A stretch of 64,000 bases of DNA from NCBI GenBank assembly GCA_903813345.2, contig CAIIXF020000010.1:32392425-32456424 (forward strand), read 5' to 3'. A program made the position numbers and the translations under genes. Of the stretch, positions 1 through 12,800 are shown one piece after another. Below the pieces are notes generated by a model. That model had not been told where the DNA came from. It searched no databases and was given only the letters and a program-made list of their open reading frames with translations. Origin of the DNA: Owenia fusiformis (taxonomy: Eukaryota; Annelida; Polychaeta; Sabellida; Oweniidae). Numbering within the stretch: position 1 is the first letter of the stretch; each line of letters starts with the position of its first letter.

Positions 1-298
1 AACTATCACAATAATCTGCTGTGAAGATAAACCCGTAATATTATTATTTCATAACAGTTATTTATGTCCAGTTTGGACTATCTGATATTCCAATGCAGAT
101 TATTATCGGAGTTATGATGGTCATTCGATTGATACTTATACAAACGATCTCACTTATCTGTTTATAAAGGAAACAACGAGTTGACATATATAGCGTTTTA
201 CATCATGATATACCATGTCATCTCATTTCTTCTCAGCCCTGAGATGCCATGATATAATGAGCTTGATTTGGCGATCCAGGGAGAAAGAGTCGAAGGCA

Positions 299-470
299 AA
301 TATACAAAGCCGGCTTTCAAAGCCGGCTTTTAAAGCCGGCTTCTACAGTACATCAGAAGCCGGCTTCTGGCGTCACCAAGAAGCCGGCTTTTAAAAACCG
401 GCTTCGAATGACTTACAGAAGCCGGCTTCTGCAGTTACCAAGAAGCCAGTTTTAAAAGCCAGATTCTCTC
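299..470. repeat. Left block of AAGCCGGCTT palindromes
   Basis: Repeated AAGCCGGCTT cores joined by variable spacers such as CTACAGTACATC and CTGGCGTCACC. It is the mirror of the block at 6455-6625. GC content is far above the flanks. Confidence 0.85.
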
Positions 471-3400
471 TCTCAATCATTTTGTTGTGCATTATGCATC
501 TTATTCTCGTATAATTAGCTTGGAAATGAGAAAAAATGAAAATAAGTAAAATTGTAACATATTGCAAGATTTTTTGCAAAAGGTAATTTCAAACCAAAAC
601 TATGGGGGAAATTTAATTCTAAGTAAAAATATCGAAATCGATATCGATTAAATCATGTTCGTTAAATAAGAGTAGATTATGCATTGCATTTCTGTTTGAT
701 AAAAACGCATCGCTCATTTTACAAAACTGGCTCAAACTTGGAGCCAGTTTGCAAATCAGCTCGCTCCATCTTACACAAGCTATGTAGGGACAATCTAGCA
801 ACTGGGAATCTCGGGATACTGTTTCATGATAATTGTTATGTGCATTATGCATCTTATTCTCGTATAATTTGCATGAAAATGAGAAAGAACTGAAAAATAT
901 GTAAAATTATTACATATTTCAAGATTTTTTGGAAAAAGTCATTTCAAGCCAAAACTATGACAGTAAATTGAATTCTAAGCACAGATATCGATGAATAAGA
1001 TCACATTCATTAAATCAGAATAGATTATGCATTGCATTTCCGTTTAATAAAAACGCACCACTCACTTTTCAAAACTGGCTCCAACTTGGAGCCAGTTTGC
1101 AAATCAGCTCGCCCCATATGGCAAATGCTATGTAGGTACAATCTGGTAACTGGGAATCACGAAATACTATCTCACGATTATTTTTATGTGCATTATGCAT
1201 GTTATTCTCGTATAATTTGCATGAAAATGAGAAAAACCTGAAAAATACATAAAATTGTAATATATTTCAAGATTTTTTGCAAAAAGTCATTTCAAGCCAA
1301 AACTATGAGAGAAAAATCAATTCTAAGTAAAAATATCGATGAATTAGATCATGTTCACCAAATCAGAACAGATTATGCATTGCATTTCCGTTTAATAAAA
1401 ACACACCGCTCATTTTACAAAACTGGCTCCAACTTGGAGCCAGTTTACAAATCAGCTTGCTCCATCTTACACAAGCTATGTAGGGACAATCTAGCAACTG
1501 GGAATCACGGGATACTGTCTCACGATCATTTCTATGTGCATTATGCATCTTATATTCGTATAATTTGCATGAAAATGAGAAAAAACTGAAAAATACGTAA
1601 AATTGTAACTTATTTCAAGATTTTTTGCAAAAAGTCATTTCAAGCCAATACTATGAGAGAAAAATTTATTTCTAAGTAAAAATATCGATGAATTAGATCA
1701 CGTTCACTAAATCAGAACAGATTATGCATTGCATTTCCGTTTTATAAAAACGCACCACTCATTTTTCAAAACTGGCTCCAACTTGGAGCCAGTTTACAAA
1801 TCAGCTCGCTCCATCTTACACAAGCTATGTAGGGACAATCTAGCAACTGGGAATCACGGGATACTGTCTCACGATCATTTCTTTGTGCGTTATGCATCTT
1901 ATTCTCGTATAATTTGCATGAAAATGAGAAAAAACTGAAAAGTACGTAAAATTGTAACTTTTTTCAAGATTTTTTGCAAAAAGTCATCTCAAACCAAAAC
2001 TATGAGAGAAAATTAGTTTCTAAGTAAAAATATCGATGAATTGGATCACGTTCACTAAATCAGAACAGATTATGCATTGCATTTCCGTTAAATAAAAACG
2101 CACCGCTCATTTTTCAAAACTGGCTCCAACTTGGAGCCAGTTTACAAATCAGCTCGCTCCATCTTACACAAGCTATGTAGGGACAATCTAGCAATTGTGA
2201 ATCACGGGATACTGTCTCACGATCATTTTTATGTGCATTATGCATCTTATTCTCGTATAATTGGCCTGAAAATGAGAAAAAACTGAAAAATACGTAAAAT
2301 TGTAACTTATTTCAAGATTTTTTGCAAAAAGTCATTTCAAGCCAATACTATGAGAGAAAATTTATTTCTAAGTAAAAATATCGATGAATTAGATCACGTT
2401 CACTAAATCAGAACAGATCATTGCATTTCCGTTTTATAAAAACGCACCACTCATTTTTCAAAACTGGCTCCAACTTGGAGCCAGTTTGCAAATCAGCTCG
2501 CCCCATATGACAAATGCTATGTAGGTACAATCTGGTAACTGGGAATCACGAAATACTATCTCACGATTATTTTTATGTGCATTATGCATGTTATTCTCGT
2601 ATAATTTGCATGAAAATGAGAAAAACCTGAAAAATACATAAAATTATAATATATTTAAAGATTTTTTGCAAAAAGTCATTTCAAGCCAAAACTATGAGAG
2701 AAAAATCAATTCTAAGTAAAAATATCGATGATTTAGATCATGTTCACCAAATCAGAACAGATTATGCATTGCATTTCCGTTTAATAAAAACGCACCGCTC
2801 ATTTTACAAAACTGGCTCCAACTTGGAGCCAGTTTACAAATCAGCTTGCTCCATCTTACACAAGCTATGTAGGGACAATCTAGCAACTGGGAATCACGGG
2901 ATACTGTCTCACGATCATTTCTATGTGCATTATGCATCTTATATTCGTATAATTTGCATGAAAATGAGAAAAAACTGAAAAATACGTAAAATTGTAACTT
3001 ATTTCAAGATTTTTTGCAAAAAGTCATTTCAAGCCAATACTACGAGAGAAAATTTATTTCTAAATAAAAATATCGATGAATTAGATCACGTTCACTAAAT
3101 GTTTATGTTTATGTTTATTTATTATTTGAAATACACACAAAATACAATATATGAACTGGGTGACACTTTAAAAAGTGTATATTCCCAATATTAGACAAAA
3201 TAATACATGTGTGTTGTCATACCTATTAAATGCAGTTGGGGACCTGCCTATGTATTCATCTATTTGAACGAAAGTATTGGTTTGTCACATCATAATAGAC
3301 CAAATGAGGTAAAGTTTTGGCATAATGTCAAAAGTGTTCTTGAATACAATTATACCAATGAGTGCAAATATACTTACAATGTAGTTTGAACATTATTTGG

Positions 3401-5004
3401 AACAGAGGCAAAATCAGGGGGTACAGCAGAGCTTATAGGAAATATAAGTCAGTTTAGTAAAAAACAAACAACAACAAAAAAAACCACAAAAACAGCATAA
3501 CTGTATGTGATTGAAATGTTACCATATGGGTCAGATATACTGAGCAATCATATTGAGAGCAGTTTTGTTCTTCGAAGAAACCAAAAGAGCATCAGAACAG
3601 ATTATGCATTGCATTTCCGTTTTATAAAAACGCACCACTCATTTTTCAAAACTGGCTCCAACTTGGAGCCAGTTTACAAATCAGCTCGCTTCATCTTACA
3701 CAAGCTATGTAGGGGCAATCTAGCAACTGGGAATCACGAGATACTGTCTCACGATTATTTGTATGTGAATTATGCATCTTATTCTCGCATAATTGGCCTG
3801 AAAATGAGAAAAACTGAAAAATACGTTAAATTGTAACTTATTTCAAGATTTTTTGCAAAAAGTCATTTCAATCCAAAACTATGAGAGAAAATTCGTTTCT
3901 AAGTAAAAATATCGATGAATTGGATCACGTTCACTAAATCAGAACAGATTATGCATTGCATTTCCGTTAAATAAAAACGCACCGCTCATTTTTCAAAACT
4001 GGCTCCAACTTGGAGCCAGTTTACAAATCAGCTCGCTCCATCTTAGACAAGCTATGTAGGGGCAATCTAGCAAATGGGAATCACGAGATACTGTCTCACG
4101 ATTATTTGTATGTGAATTATGCATCTTATTCTCGCATAATTGGCCTGAAAATGAGAAAAAACTGAAAAATACGTTAAATTGTAACTTATTTCAAGATTTT
4201 TTGCAAAAAGTCATTTCAATCCAAAACTATGAGAGAAAATTCGTTTCTAAGTAAAAATATCGATGAATTGGATCACGTTCACTAAATCAGAACAGATTAT
4301 GCATTGCATTTCCGTTAAATAAAAACGCACCGCTCATTTTTCAAAACTGGCTCCAACTTGGAGCCAGTTTACAAATCAGCTCGCTCCATCTTAGACAAGC
4401 TATGTAGGGGCAATCTAGCAAATGGGAATCACGAGATACTGTCTCACGATTATTTGTATGTGAATTATGCATCTTATTCTCGCATAATTGGCCTGAAAAT
4501 GAGAAAAAACTGAAAAATACGTAAAATTTTAACATATTTCATGATTTTTTGCAAAAAGTTATTTCAAGCCAAAACTATGAGAGAAAATTCATTTCTAAGT
4601 AAAAATATCGATGAATTAGATCAAGTTCTCTAAATCAGAACAGATTATGCCATGCATTTCCGTTTAATAAAAACGCACCGCTCATTTTTCAAAACTGGCT
4701 CCAACTTGGAGCCAGTTTGCAAATCAGCTCGCCCCATATGACAAATGCTATGTAGGTACAATCTGGTAACTGGGAATCACGAAATACTATCTCACGATTA
4801 TTTTTATGTGCATTATGCAGGTTATTCTCGTATAATTTGCATGGAAATGAGAAAAAACTGAAAAATACATAAAATTGTAATATATTTAAAGATTTTTTGC
4901 TTTTTGCAAAAAGTCATTTCGAGCCAAAACTACGAGAGAAAAATCAATTCTAAGTAAAAAATATCGATGAATTAGATCATGTTCACCAAATCAGAACAGA
5001 TTAT
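470..5004 (+). repeat. Direct tandem array, 11 copies of a ~347 bp unit
   Basis: Each unit holds the near-perfect palindrome AACTGGCTCC-A-A-C-TTGGAGCCAGTT; palindromes start at about 724, 1071, 1424, 1769, 2118, 2461, 2809, 3650, 3996, 4342 and 4690. Spacing is 343-353 bp apart from the interrupted interval. Short ORFs on both strands recur with the unit and are not genes. Confidence 0.92.
3100..3591. mobile_element. ~490 bp insertion inside the 347 bp array
   Basis: The unit is broken after CGTTCACTAAAT and resumes with ATCAGAACAGATT. The insert starts with (GTTTAT)n, which read on the minus strand looks like the AT-rich tail of a non-LTR element or SINE. No coding remnant is seen, so the class is tentative. 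Confidence 0.6.
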
Positions 5005-6420
5005 TAGAAATGAATTTTCTCTCATAGTTTTGGCTTGAAATGACTTTTTGCAAAAAATCTTGAAATAAGTTACAATTTAACGTATTTTTAAGTTTTTTCC
5101 CATTTTCAGGCCAATTATACGAGAATAAGATGCATAATTCACATAAAAATAATCGTGAGACAGTATCCCGTGATTCCCAGTTGCTAGATTGCCCCTACAT
5201 AGCTTGTGTAAGATGGAGCGAGCTGATTTGTAAACTGGCCCCAAGTTGGAGCCAGTTTTGAAAAATGAGCGTTGCGTTTTTATTAAACGGAAATGCATGA
5301 CATAATCTGTTCTGATTTAGTGAACGTGATCTAATTCATCGATATTTTTACTTAGAAATAAATTTTCTCTCATAGTTTTGGCTTGAAATGACTTTTTGCA
5401 AAAAATCTTGAAATAAGTTACAATTTTACGTATTTTTCAGTTTTTTCTCAGTTTCATGCAAATTATACGAGAATAAGATGCATAATGCACATAGAAATGA
5501 TCGTGAGACAGTATCCCGTGATTCCCAGTTGCTAGATTGTCCCTGCATAGCTTTTATAAGATGGAGCGAGCTGATTTGTAAACTGGCTCCAACTTGGAGC
5601 CAGTTTTGAAAAATGAGTGGTGCGTTTTTATAAAACGGAAATGCAATGCATAATCTGTTCTGATTTAGTGAACGTGATCTAATTCATCGATATTTTTACT
5701 TAGAAATAAATTTTCTCTCATAGTATTGGCTTGAAATGACTTTTTGCAAAAAATCTTGAAATAAGTTACAATTTTACGTATTTTTCAGTTTTTACTCATT
5801 TTCATACAAATTATACGAATATAAGATGCATAATGCACATAGAAATGATCGTGATACAGTATCCCGTGATTCCCAGTTGCTAGATTGTCCCTACATAGCT
5901 TGTGTCAGATGGAGCAAGCTGATTTGTAAACTGGCTCCAAGTTGGAGCCAGTTTTGAAAAATGAGCGGTGCGTTTTTATAAAACGGAAATGCAATGCATA
6001 ATTTGTTCTGATTTAGAGAACATGATCTAATTCATCGATATTTTTTACTTAGACTTTAATTTTCTCTTATAGTTTTGACTTGAAATGACTTTTTGCAAAA
6101 AATCTTGAATTATGTTATAATTTTACATATTTTTCAGTTTTTCCTTATTTTCATGCAGATTATACGAGAATAAGATGCATAATCCACATCAAAATGATCG
6201 GGAGACAGTATCTCGTGATTCCCAGTGGCTAGATTGTCCGTTAAACAACTTGTGTTTAATGGTGCGAGCTGATTTGAAAACTGGCTCCAAATTGGAGCCA
6301 GTTTTGAAAAATGAGCGGTGCGTTTTTATTAAACAGAAATACAATCCATAATATTTTTGGAATTGATGAACGTGATCAAATTCATCGATATCCATGCTTA
6401 GAATTCAATTTACCCGTATA
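5005..6420 (-). repeat. Inverted tandem array, 4 copies of the same unit
   Basis: Palindromes start at about 5236, 5578, 5926 and 6273, in the opposite orientation to the first array. The switch occurs abruptly at about 5004/5005 in mid-unit. The outermost copy is the most diverged. Confidence 0.9.
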
Positions 6421-6454
6421 GTTTTGCAAAAATATGACAATATAAACTATATTC

Positions 6455-6625
6455 AAAAGCCATCTTCTGCAGTACGTCAGTAAGTAAGAAGCCAGTTTTA
6501 AAAGCCGGCTTCTTGGTGACTCCAGAAGCCGGCTTCTGTTGTCCTTCAGAAGCCGGTTTTTAAAAGCCGGCTTCTTGTTGACTGTAGAAGCCGGCTTCTG
6601 TAGTACGTAAGAAGCCAGTTTGTCA
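6455..6625. repeat. Right block of AAGCCGGCTT palindromes
   Basis: The same palindromic cores as the left block with related spacers (CTGTAGTACGTAAG against CTACAGTACATC inverted). Confidence 0.85.
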
Positions 6626-6659
6626 AAGTGGTTTTTGCCTTCGAGTACTTCTGGATCCA

Positions 6660-7470
6660 GGAGAGCCCAAAATTGAGGATTTTTGAGATCTTTCATCCCA
6701 GCTCATATTTCATTTAATTGGGGTCATTAAACTTGTGTACACGTACCTGTGCTAATATCTGCTGTTAAATACAATGCCTATTATGTAATGTATTGACATT
6801 AGGTAAATGATTACATGATAACTATCACACTTATTGACAGTTATAACTCTTCCCATCTGATGTGCTCAGATCACAGAATATGCCTCATAATATCAGAGCA
6901 TGTTTCAAGTGAAACAAAAAGATGCTATGAGAATCAGAATGAGCGTTTTATTACAATCATATATATTGATTAAACACATGGCTTATTCATTCTACGTAAT
7001 ATTCTTCTTGCTGAAACTGATAATTTAACTAAACGAAAACGAAACGAAATTTGAATAAGGAAAGAATAATGAAAAATAGTTGCAAGTATCTCAACTAATG
7101 TGAGGTAACTTTCTATATCTATAATGTTACGGAGAATTAATTATTTATATATGTCGATGAGTCAATGTATTTATTTTTGATCACTCGGAATAAAGTATTG
7201 TTGTACAATTTTTTCAATTATACGGCCATTTTTAAATTGTTTTTTTATTGTCGTTAAAATAGTGGCTAAAACCTCTAGAATAGCATCAAAGTGGAAGGAC
7301 AAAACCGGAAGAGTAAATAGATCATAATGTCTAAGGAACCAATACGATGGAATGTACCTCTGGGTTACCTCATCCATACAGTTACACTTACTGCAAGTTT
7401 AAAAGTACCTAGAATACATCCATTATATCTAAACATATATTTTTCCTTCATTCTCCGGAAATTTTAAGTT
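6660..7470. other. Intergenic DNA, nothing recognised
   Basis: AT-rich. A 68-residue minus-strand ORF at 7171-7377 has no recognisable motif and no supporting context. Confidence 0.5.
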
Positions 7471-7499
7471 GATTGTCGTATGTATGGGCATTTGTTGTA

Positions 7500-7790
7500 T
7501 GGTATATATTGTATTTTCATTTTAAACTTAAGGACTATTGGTGATTGCGTGATTGAGGTTTGTTTTGACAATGTGGCGCAATATGGCTTGATCAACAAAC
7601 GCAGGGATAAACGCAATTAACATACCATATGTGCTGTTAAAGTTACACTAATTGTAATTATAGAGGTCTGATACCGTATTATCGTATTTTCATTTTGAAC
7701 AAAATAAGAACGATTGCATGATTGAAGTTTGTTTTGACAATGCGGTACAGTATGGCTTGATCAACAGACGCAGGGATGAACCGACATAGT
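7500..7790 (+). repeat. Diverged tandem duplication, ~174 bp period
   Basis: The segment around GTTTGTTTTGACAATG with GGCTTGATCAACA and ACGCAGGGAT appears at about 7559 and again at about 7733, each preceded by GTATTTTCATTTT. Confidence 0.8.
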
Positions 7791-7869
7791 TGTTTTTGTT
7801 TAACACAATAATCGTTTACCTAAATGTATTTATGAATAACTCATCCTCGGCATAACACTTCCAATAACT

Positions 7870-8545
7870 GTCAAAGTTTCTATGGAAAAAAATATGTAAG
7901 AACAATGTTAGAGATTTTGAATTTAATAGTTGGAGACAATCTTTATCAATGAGTATTCAACTTCAAGATTTTAGAACTGTACAGTTGCATGTTGACATTC
8001 CTTCTATCTGGTATTACTTAGGACTCAAACATCCCGAACTTAAGCAAAAATGTAATATGATGATTAAGTTGCTATGTGGTATACATAATTTAGAAATTAA
8101 CATCCATGGTTTACCTAGAGAAAATAGGGAATGTAAGAAATGCAATAATAATTTATTAGAGGATCTTTATCATTTTATTATGGGTTGTGATAATTATGTT
8201 GATATCAGAAAGATTATGATTCAAAATTTGATTAAGGAAAATCCTACATTTAAGAAACTTTCATGTGAGGTTTTATATAACATTATTTTAGGCATGGAGT
8301 TTCCAATGAAAAATTGGGATAATGTTTTGATTATTTCATGTAAGAATGTCTCAATTATGTACCAAAGAAGATTTTTTAGCTGATTTACCAATATATCCAT
8401 TGTTATTTTGGGTCTAAATTTTGCTCATTTATACATGTATAATTCATGATATTGTAATTGTCTAATTAGCATAAGGTATAGTGTAAGATTGTTTTAATTG
8501 TCAAACTATTCTTCAGTATTGGAGGCTAAATAAATAAATAAATAA
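7870..8545 (+). mobile_element. LINE fragment: 3' end of ORF2 and (TAAA)n tail
   Basis: The frame reads RDFEFNSWRQSLSMSIQ, then GIHNLEINIHGLPRENRECK, KCNNNLLEDLYHFIMGC: the post-RT tail of CR1/L2/Jockey-like LINEs with C--C and HF---C. A stop follows at about 8381, then a ~150 bp 3' UTR and TAAATAAATAAATAAAT. It is strongly 5'-truncated, as is usual for LINE copies. The exact clade cannot be set from this. Confidence 0.8.
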
Positions 8546-9700
8546 CCCTAAATAATATATATATTGGATGACATCAAACTTTCTCATTTATTCAATGAAC
8601 TAGTAAGTCAGCGTCGACTAATATAGTAGCCCGGACAGAATTGTTCAATGGTCACTTTTTCTTTAATAACTTTTTTAATTTTAAGTATTATCATAGTCTG
8701 ATCACATATTTGAAAACTAGAGTAAAATTCTGACATACATATACGTTTATATTAATATACCTTTATTTATATTTACTTATTTTACATGTTATAATGTCTT
8801 GCTTATATCATAATCTATTTTTTGAAAATACTTCTTTATATGATTAAATAGATAAATAACAATAAATATCATTATTTAATATGTACAATGACACGCATGT
8901 ACAGTCAACAGTTAGAGTTTGGCTAAAAACGTAGCCTACACGTTGATAATCGTTAATCAGTGATCATTAGAGGTTTCGAACAACTGGTTAATGAGCTAAA
9001 ACATATCATAAACCGCATCTCGTAAAATTAAACTGCTTCACATTAATCTGAGGAATACGTTACGGATTTTAGATACGTTGGGCTAAAAGAGTTGTGCGAA
9101 ACCTCTCTAGTATATTTTCTGTGGCCCTGGGCATATAGAGGGCCAAGCAAATTCTTTAAAGAAACTACTGGAACTGTTACTATTACAACTATTATTGATA
9201 ACACAGATAAGTCCATCTACAAAAAGCAATCAATTATTCAAATTTAAATTCATAATATGGAACACGTGTGTAAACACACTGAACACAACCTTATATATAC
9301 TTCAAATAGGTTGGTTGTATCAAAAATAACACGAGTTTGAAAATAAATAAATACTTTTAACAAAACAATATTAATACAATACAAGTATTGAATGATGTGG
9401 ATTTGGATATCTGCATATATTTCTTATACGAAGTGAAACGATCGGTCAATACCAAACTTCGATTTAGTATTGCACATTCGAACATGACTGTATTCACGCC
9501 TTCTATAAACTGTGAACAAACTCAACATTTCACCCGTGGTATATTCGTCAACACTACCCCTGGTAATACGAGTAATATGTGACGTCATAACGGCGGGCCG
9601 AAGCAATGGCCATTAAATGAATATTCGAAAAATGTTGGTGAGTTTTCATATTCGAATTGTAATATAAACCTCAGTGCAGGTCTAATATCGACGAATACAT
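8546..9700. other. Gene 3' flank, nothing clearly recognised
   Basis: AT-rich DNA downstream (in transcript terms) of the large gene. I could not place a convincing poly(A) signal: minus-strand AATAAA occurs only at about 8588 and 8763, over 1 kb past the stop. Confidence 0.4.
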
Positions 9701-9788
9701 CCCTTAGGGCTTGGCAAAAAAGCTTTCGAACCCCTCGCTCCCTTCGGTCGTTCGGGGTACAGAAAACATTTGTGCCTAGCCCTTCGGG
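9701..9788. repeat. Short hairpin repeat in the gene's 3' UTR
   Basis: GGGCTTGGCA on the left pairs imperfectly with TGCCTAGCCC on the right, and AACCCCTCG with CGTTCGGGGT, around a CTCCCTTCGG loop. A MITE-like palindrome starting ~45 bp past the stop codon. Confidence 0.65.
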
Positions 9789-9833
9789 GTGTATACGTAT
9801 AACACCTACTCTTTGGTCTATATTTCTTATAAA

Positions 9834-12800
9834 TCAAGCATGAGGGGTAGTTACAGCTGCATGACTAGAGGAATTTATATTAGTTAAATTACTGACAGAA
9901 TCGTGAACTTTATTGTTCATTTGAGCTTTTTGCGCTTTCTTATATGTTATATATGATTTGATGTCACAGACGGCAGTTTTCATGTGAGTGACTATCGTTG
10001 GCAGGTCGATGATAAAAATAAACGCAAATACACCAATGATCACAAATAACCATGGCGACCCTATAGTATCTGCATTCTTAGCTTCCTCTGGGGGATACTC
10101 CACTCGTTTGGCTCTAACATAAACTTCTACAGGGGCGGGGGTAGTAAAGAATTCTTCTGTTGTGGAGACATATGTTGACGTAGCTTCAGTAGATGCGATT
10201 GTTACCACAGTAGTTGTCTCAATTGTTTCTATATATCCAGTAGTCGTCATCGCCGAAGTTGGGTTCTTCGTTGTTTGTATTATTTGTGATGGTCCACCTC
10301 GTTCAGCTAACTCACCAGTGCCATCTGGCTTACTGGTTTGTACAGGATCGGGAAGTCTTGTGTAACATTTCGGTATCGGGGCCCACCTACCATATTTAGT
10401 GCATACAACTGGCATATTAGGTGACAGATACAAACCATCAGAACACTCATAGAGTATCTGCTCCCCGAGATATGTCGTTCTTGGTTCATGGATGATTGTT
10501 GCCTTCTTTACATCTGGAAAGTCACCACAATTCACAAATTTACAATCTTTGACGATGTCCTCAATTGACCACTTTCCACTTAGACGGCATGTAATTTTGT
10601 CTACTCCAGCAACCCCGAAGTATCGTGTTGTACATGTGAACTGTGCAACACTGCGGTATAATGTCGAATTATCCAACAACGATACTGCTGCATTTGGCTG
10701 GATCCCTTTTGAAGATGAGAAAGAGGTGAACGGGTATGGTGGAGGGGGGCCACAGTTGGGTAGACACTCTGGAGGACTTGATAATGTCCCGTTTGGTAGG
10801 CAAGTCATATTGCTTCTCCCGACCATCACTGCTGAGCCTACGCAGCTATAAACTACGATGCTGTCAACTGTCAGATTGACAACGCTTGTTGTAATATTCT
10901 CGCTGTCAAGCTTGATAAACTTGTATTTCATATAAGATGTCGCTGGTGTCATAATGATAAGTTCGCTATCAGCACTACCAACATCGCCACCTGAATATTC
11001 AGCCTTTATAAAATTAATGTCCCCCATGTTTCCACTTCCGCTAGCCCCACTTCCACTCCATTCAAAAACAGATTCTTCATTACTACCACTACCAAATGTA
11101 CTATAATTGTATGCCCCCATTGGAGACGTTTCATACGGCATCTCGGTGGTGTATTTGATTTCCTGTTCGCTCCGATCTACATCTATTGAATAGACCTTAA
11201 GGAGGATATAAAACGTGGCATTGTAAATAGCAGGGTCGACAGTGCAATATATCTGTTGGCAAGTGGGAGTCTTAGTCCATGAACCATTCTCATTACACAC
11301 CATAAAATCTTCCTCTGCAATTTCAAATCCATATGCACACGTGTAGTTCTTTATTGAGCCAAAAGTCGTTGTGTCATCCCCTCCATCTTCAATTAGTGGG
11401 AATTCCACAGTTGCTTCGCCACAGTCCTTGGGGTTGCATTCAGGGGTCGGAGTCCAAAAGCCTTCTTGTTGACACCAAAGCTCGCTATCTCCCCAAAGGT
11501 CATACCCTGGGAAACATAAGTATTCTAGAAGGCTGCCATACATTGTAGTCAAGTCTGCTGTTCCTAAGATTATTTCCTCATAGGTGAACTGTTCATGCGA
11601 GGTCGCGTTTCGAACTAAAGCGTTCTTCACCTCTGGTGGACGACCACAGCCAACCATCGAGCAGTTACTATGTCCCTGCCAGTTTCCGTTAATATCACAA
11701 TACATGGTTCCATTTCCACTGAGCTCATAACCAACAGAACACGAAATATATGCAAATGACCCTACGTAGCTGTCATTCATGTATTCAGCAACGCCACCTG
11801 TAATGTTGATCTCTCCACAGTCAATTTGATCACAAAGTGGAAAGTCTTCCCATGTACCATTAGCCGTACAATAGATTGTATCATTTCCCCACATTGTATA
11901 ACCTGGATCACATACGTACTTGACAGATGACCCATATACCGTTGATGCATTCGGCATTGTGTTCATACCTCCAGATATGTTACTTGAAGGACCACAGTCG
12001 TTAATTTCACACACCGGCTGCATTGACCAAGTCCCCGTATCCTCACATAATATTGTCGCATTCCCTTCCATTGTGTACCCGACATGACATTCGTATTCAA
12101 CCACTGAACCATATGTTGTCATGTTATCCCCAATTGGATGTATGTCTGAGTTATTCACATGAGGCGGATTCTGACAATCTTTGATAATACAGTGAGGAAT
12201 AGAAGACCAGTTACCAGTCTCATTGCACACAACCAATGGGTCTCCAGTCATACTGAATCCGGGGTCACAGGAATAAAGGAACACGCTCTCATATGTTGTT
12301 TCCAACGGAGGGTCGTCTATCAACGCTGTGTCATTTTTCACTGAGGTTGTTTCATTGTGGGTAGTGTTAAATTCAGATCGTATTGCAACAGTTGTATATG
12401 TACCATTTTTGATATTATGTGGGGAGTTACAATCCGTTAGATTACAAAATGGTACATTTGTCCAATTACCATTTTCATCACATCGAATGGTATTATTACC
12501 AAACATAGTGTATCCAATGTTGCATTCATAAAAGGCAAGTGATTGATATACAGTTGTATTTTCAAATTCAAGTTCAGGTTGGAATGCATTGTCGATTCCT
12601 TCGGGATTGCCACAATCTTTGATCTTGCACAATGGTTCAATAGTCCACGATGTATTATACATGCACTCAATCGACTCATTTCCAACCATATCATATCCAG
12701 TGTCACAGATATATGTAACAACCGATAAATATGTTGTTGAAAAGTTAGTTGGATATGTAGTTGAGTTATGAACTGTATTAGGAGCGCCACAATCCCTTAT

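Larger units (their letters stand above)
289..6650. repeat. Composite fold-back repeat with internal direct and inverted arrays
   Basis: Both ends carry the same short sequence in opposite orientation (GATCCAG, then TCGAAGGCAAA, at about 273-299 on the left and its complement at about 6636-6660). Inside these are AAGCCGGCTT-rich blocks, then an array of ~347 bp units: 11 direct copies up to about 5004 and 4 inverted copies after it. The arrangement resembles fold-back (FB/Galileo-like) elements, but no transposase is visible, so the class is open. Confidence 0.75.

Noticed and set aside
470-5004. CRISPR-like regular spacing
   Set aside because: The whole unit repeats without unique spacers, unit length is ~347 bp, and the context is animal DNA.
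684-5298. Recurring 60-109 residue ORFs reading MHFRLIKTH--F-KTGSNLEPV on both strands
   Set aside because: They recur with the 347 bp repeat unit, vary in frame and end, and also appear on the opposite strand. They are repeat shadows.
7171-7377. 68-codon minus ORF as a gene
   Set aside because: No motif, no neighbouring exon with a matching splice site, and length expected by chance.
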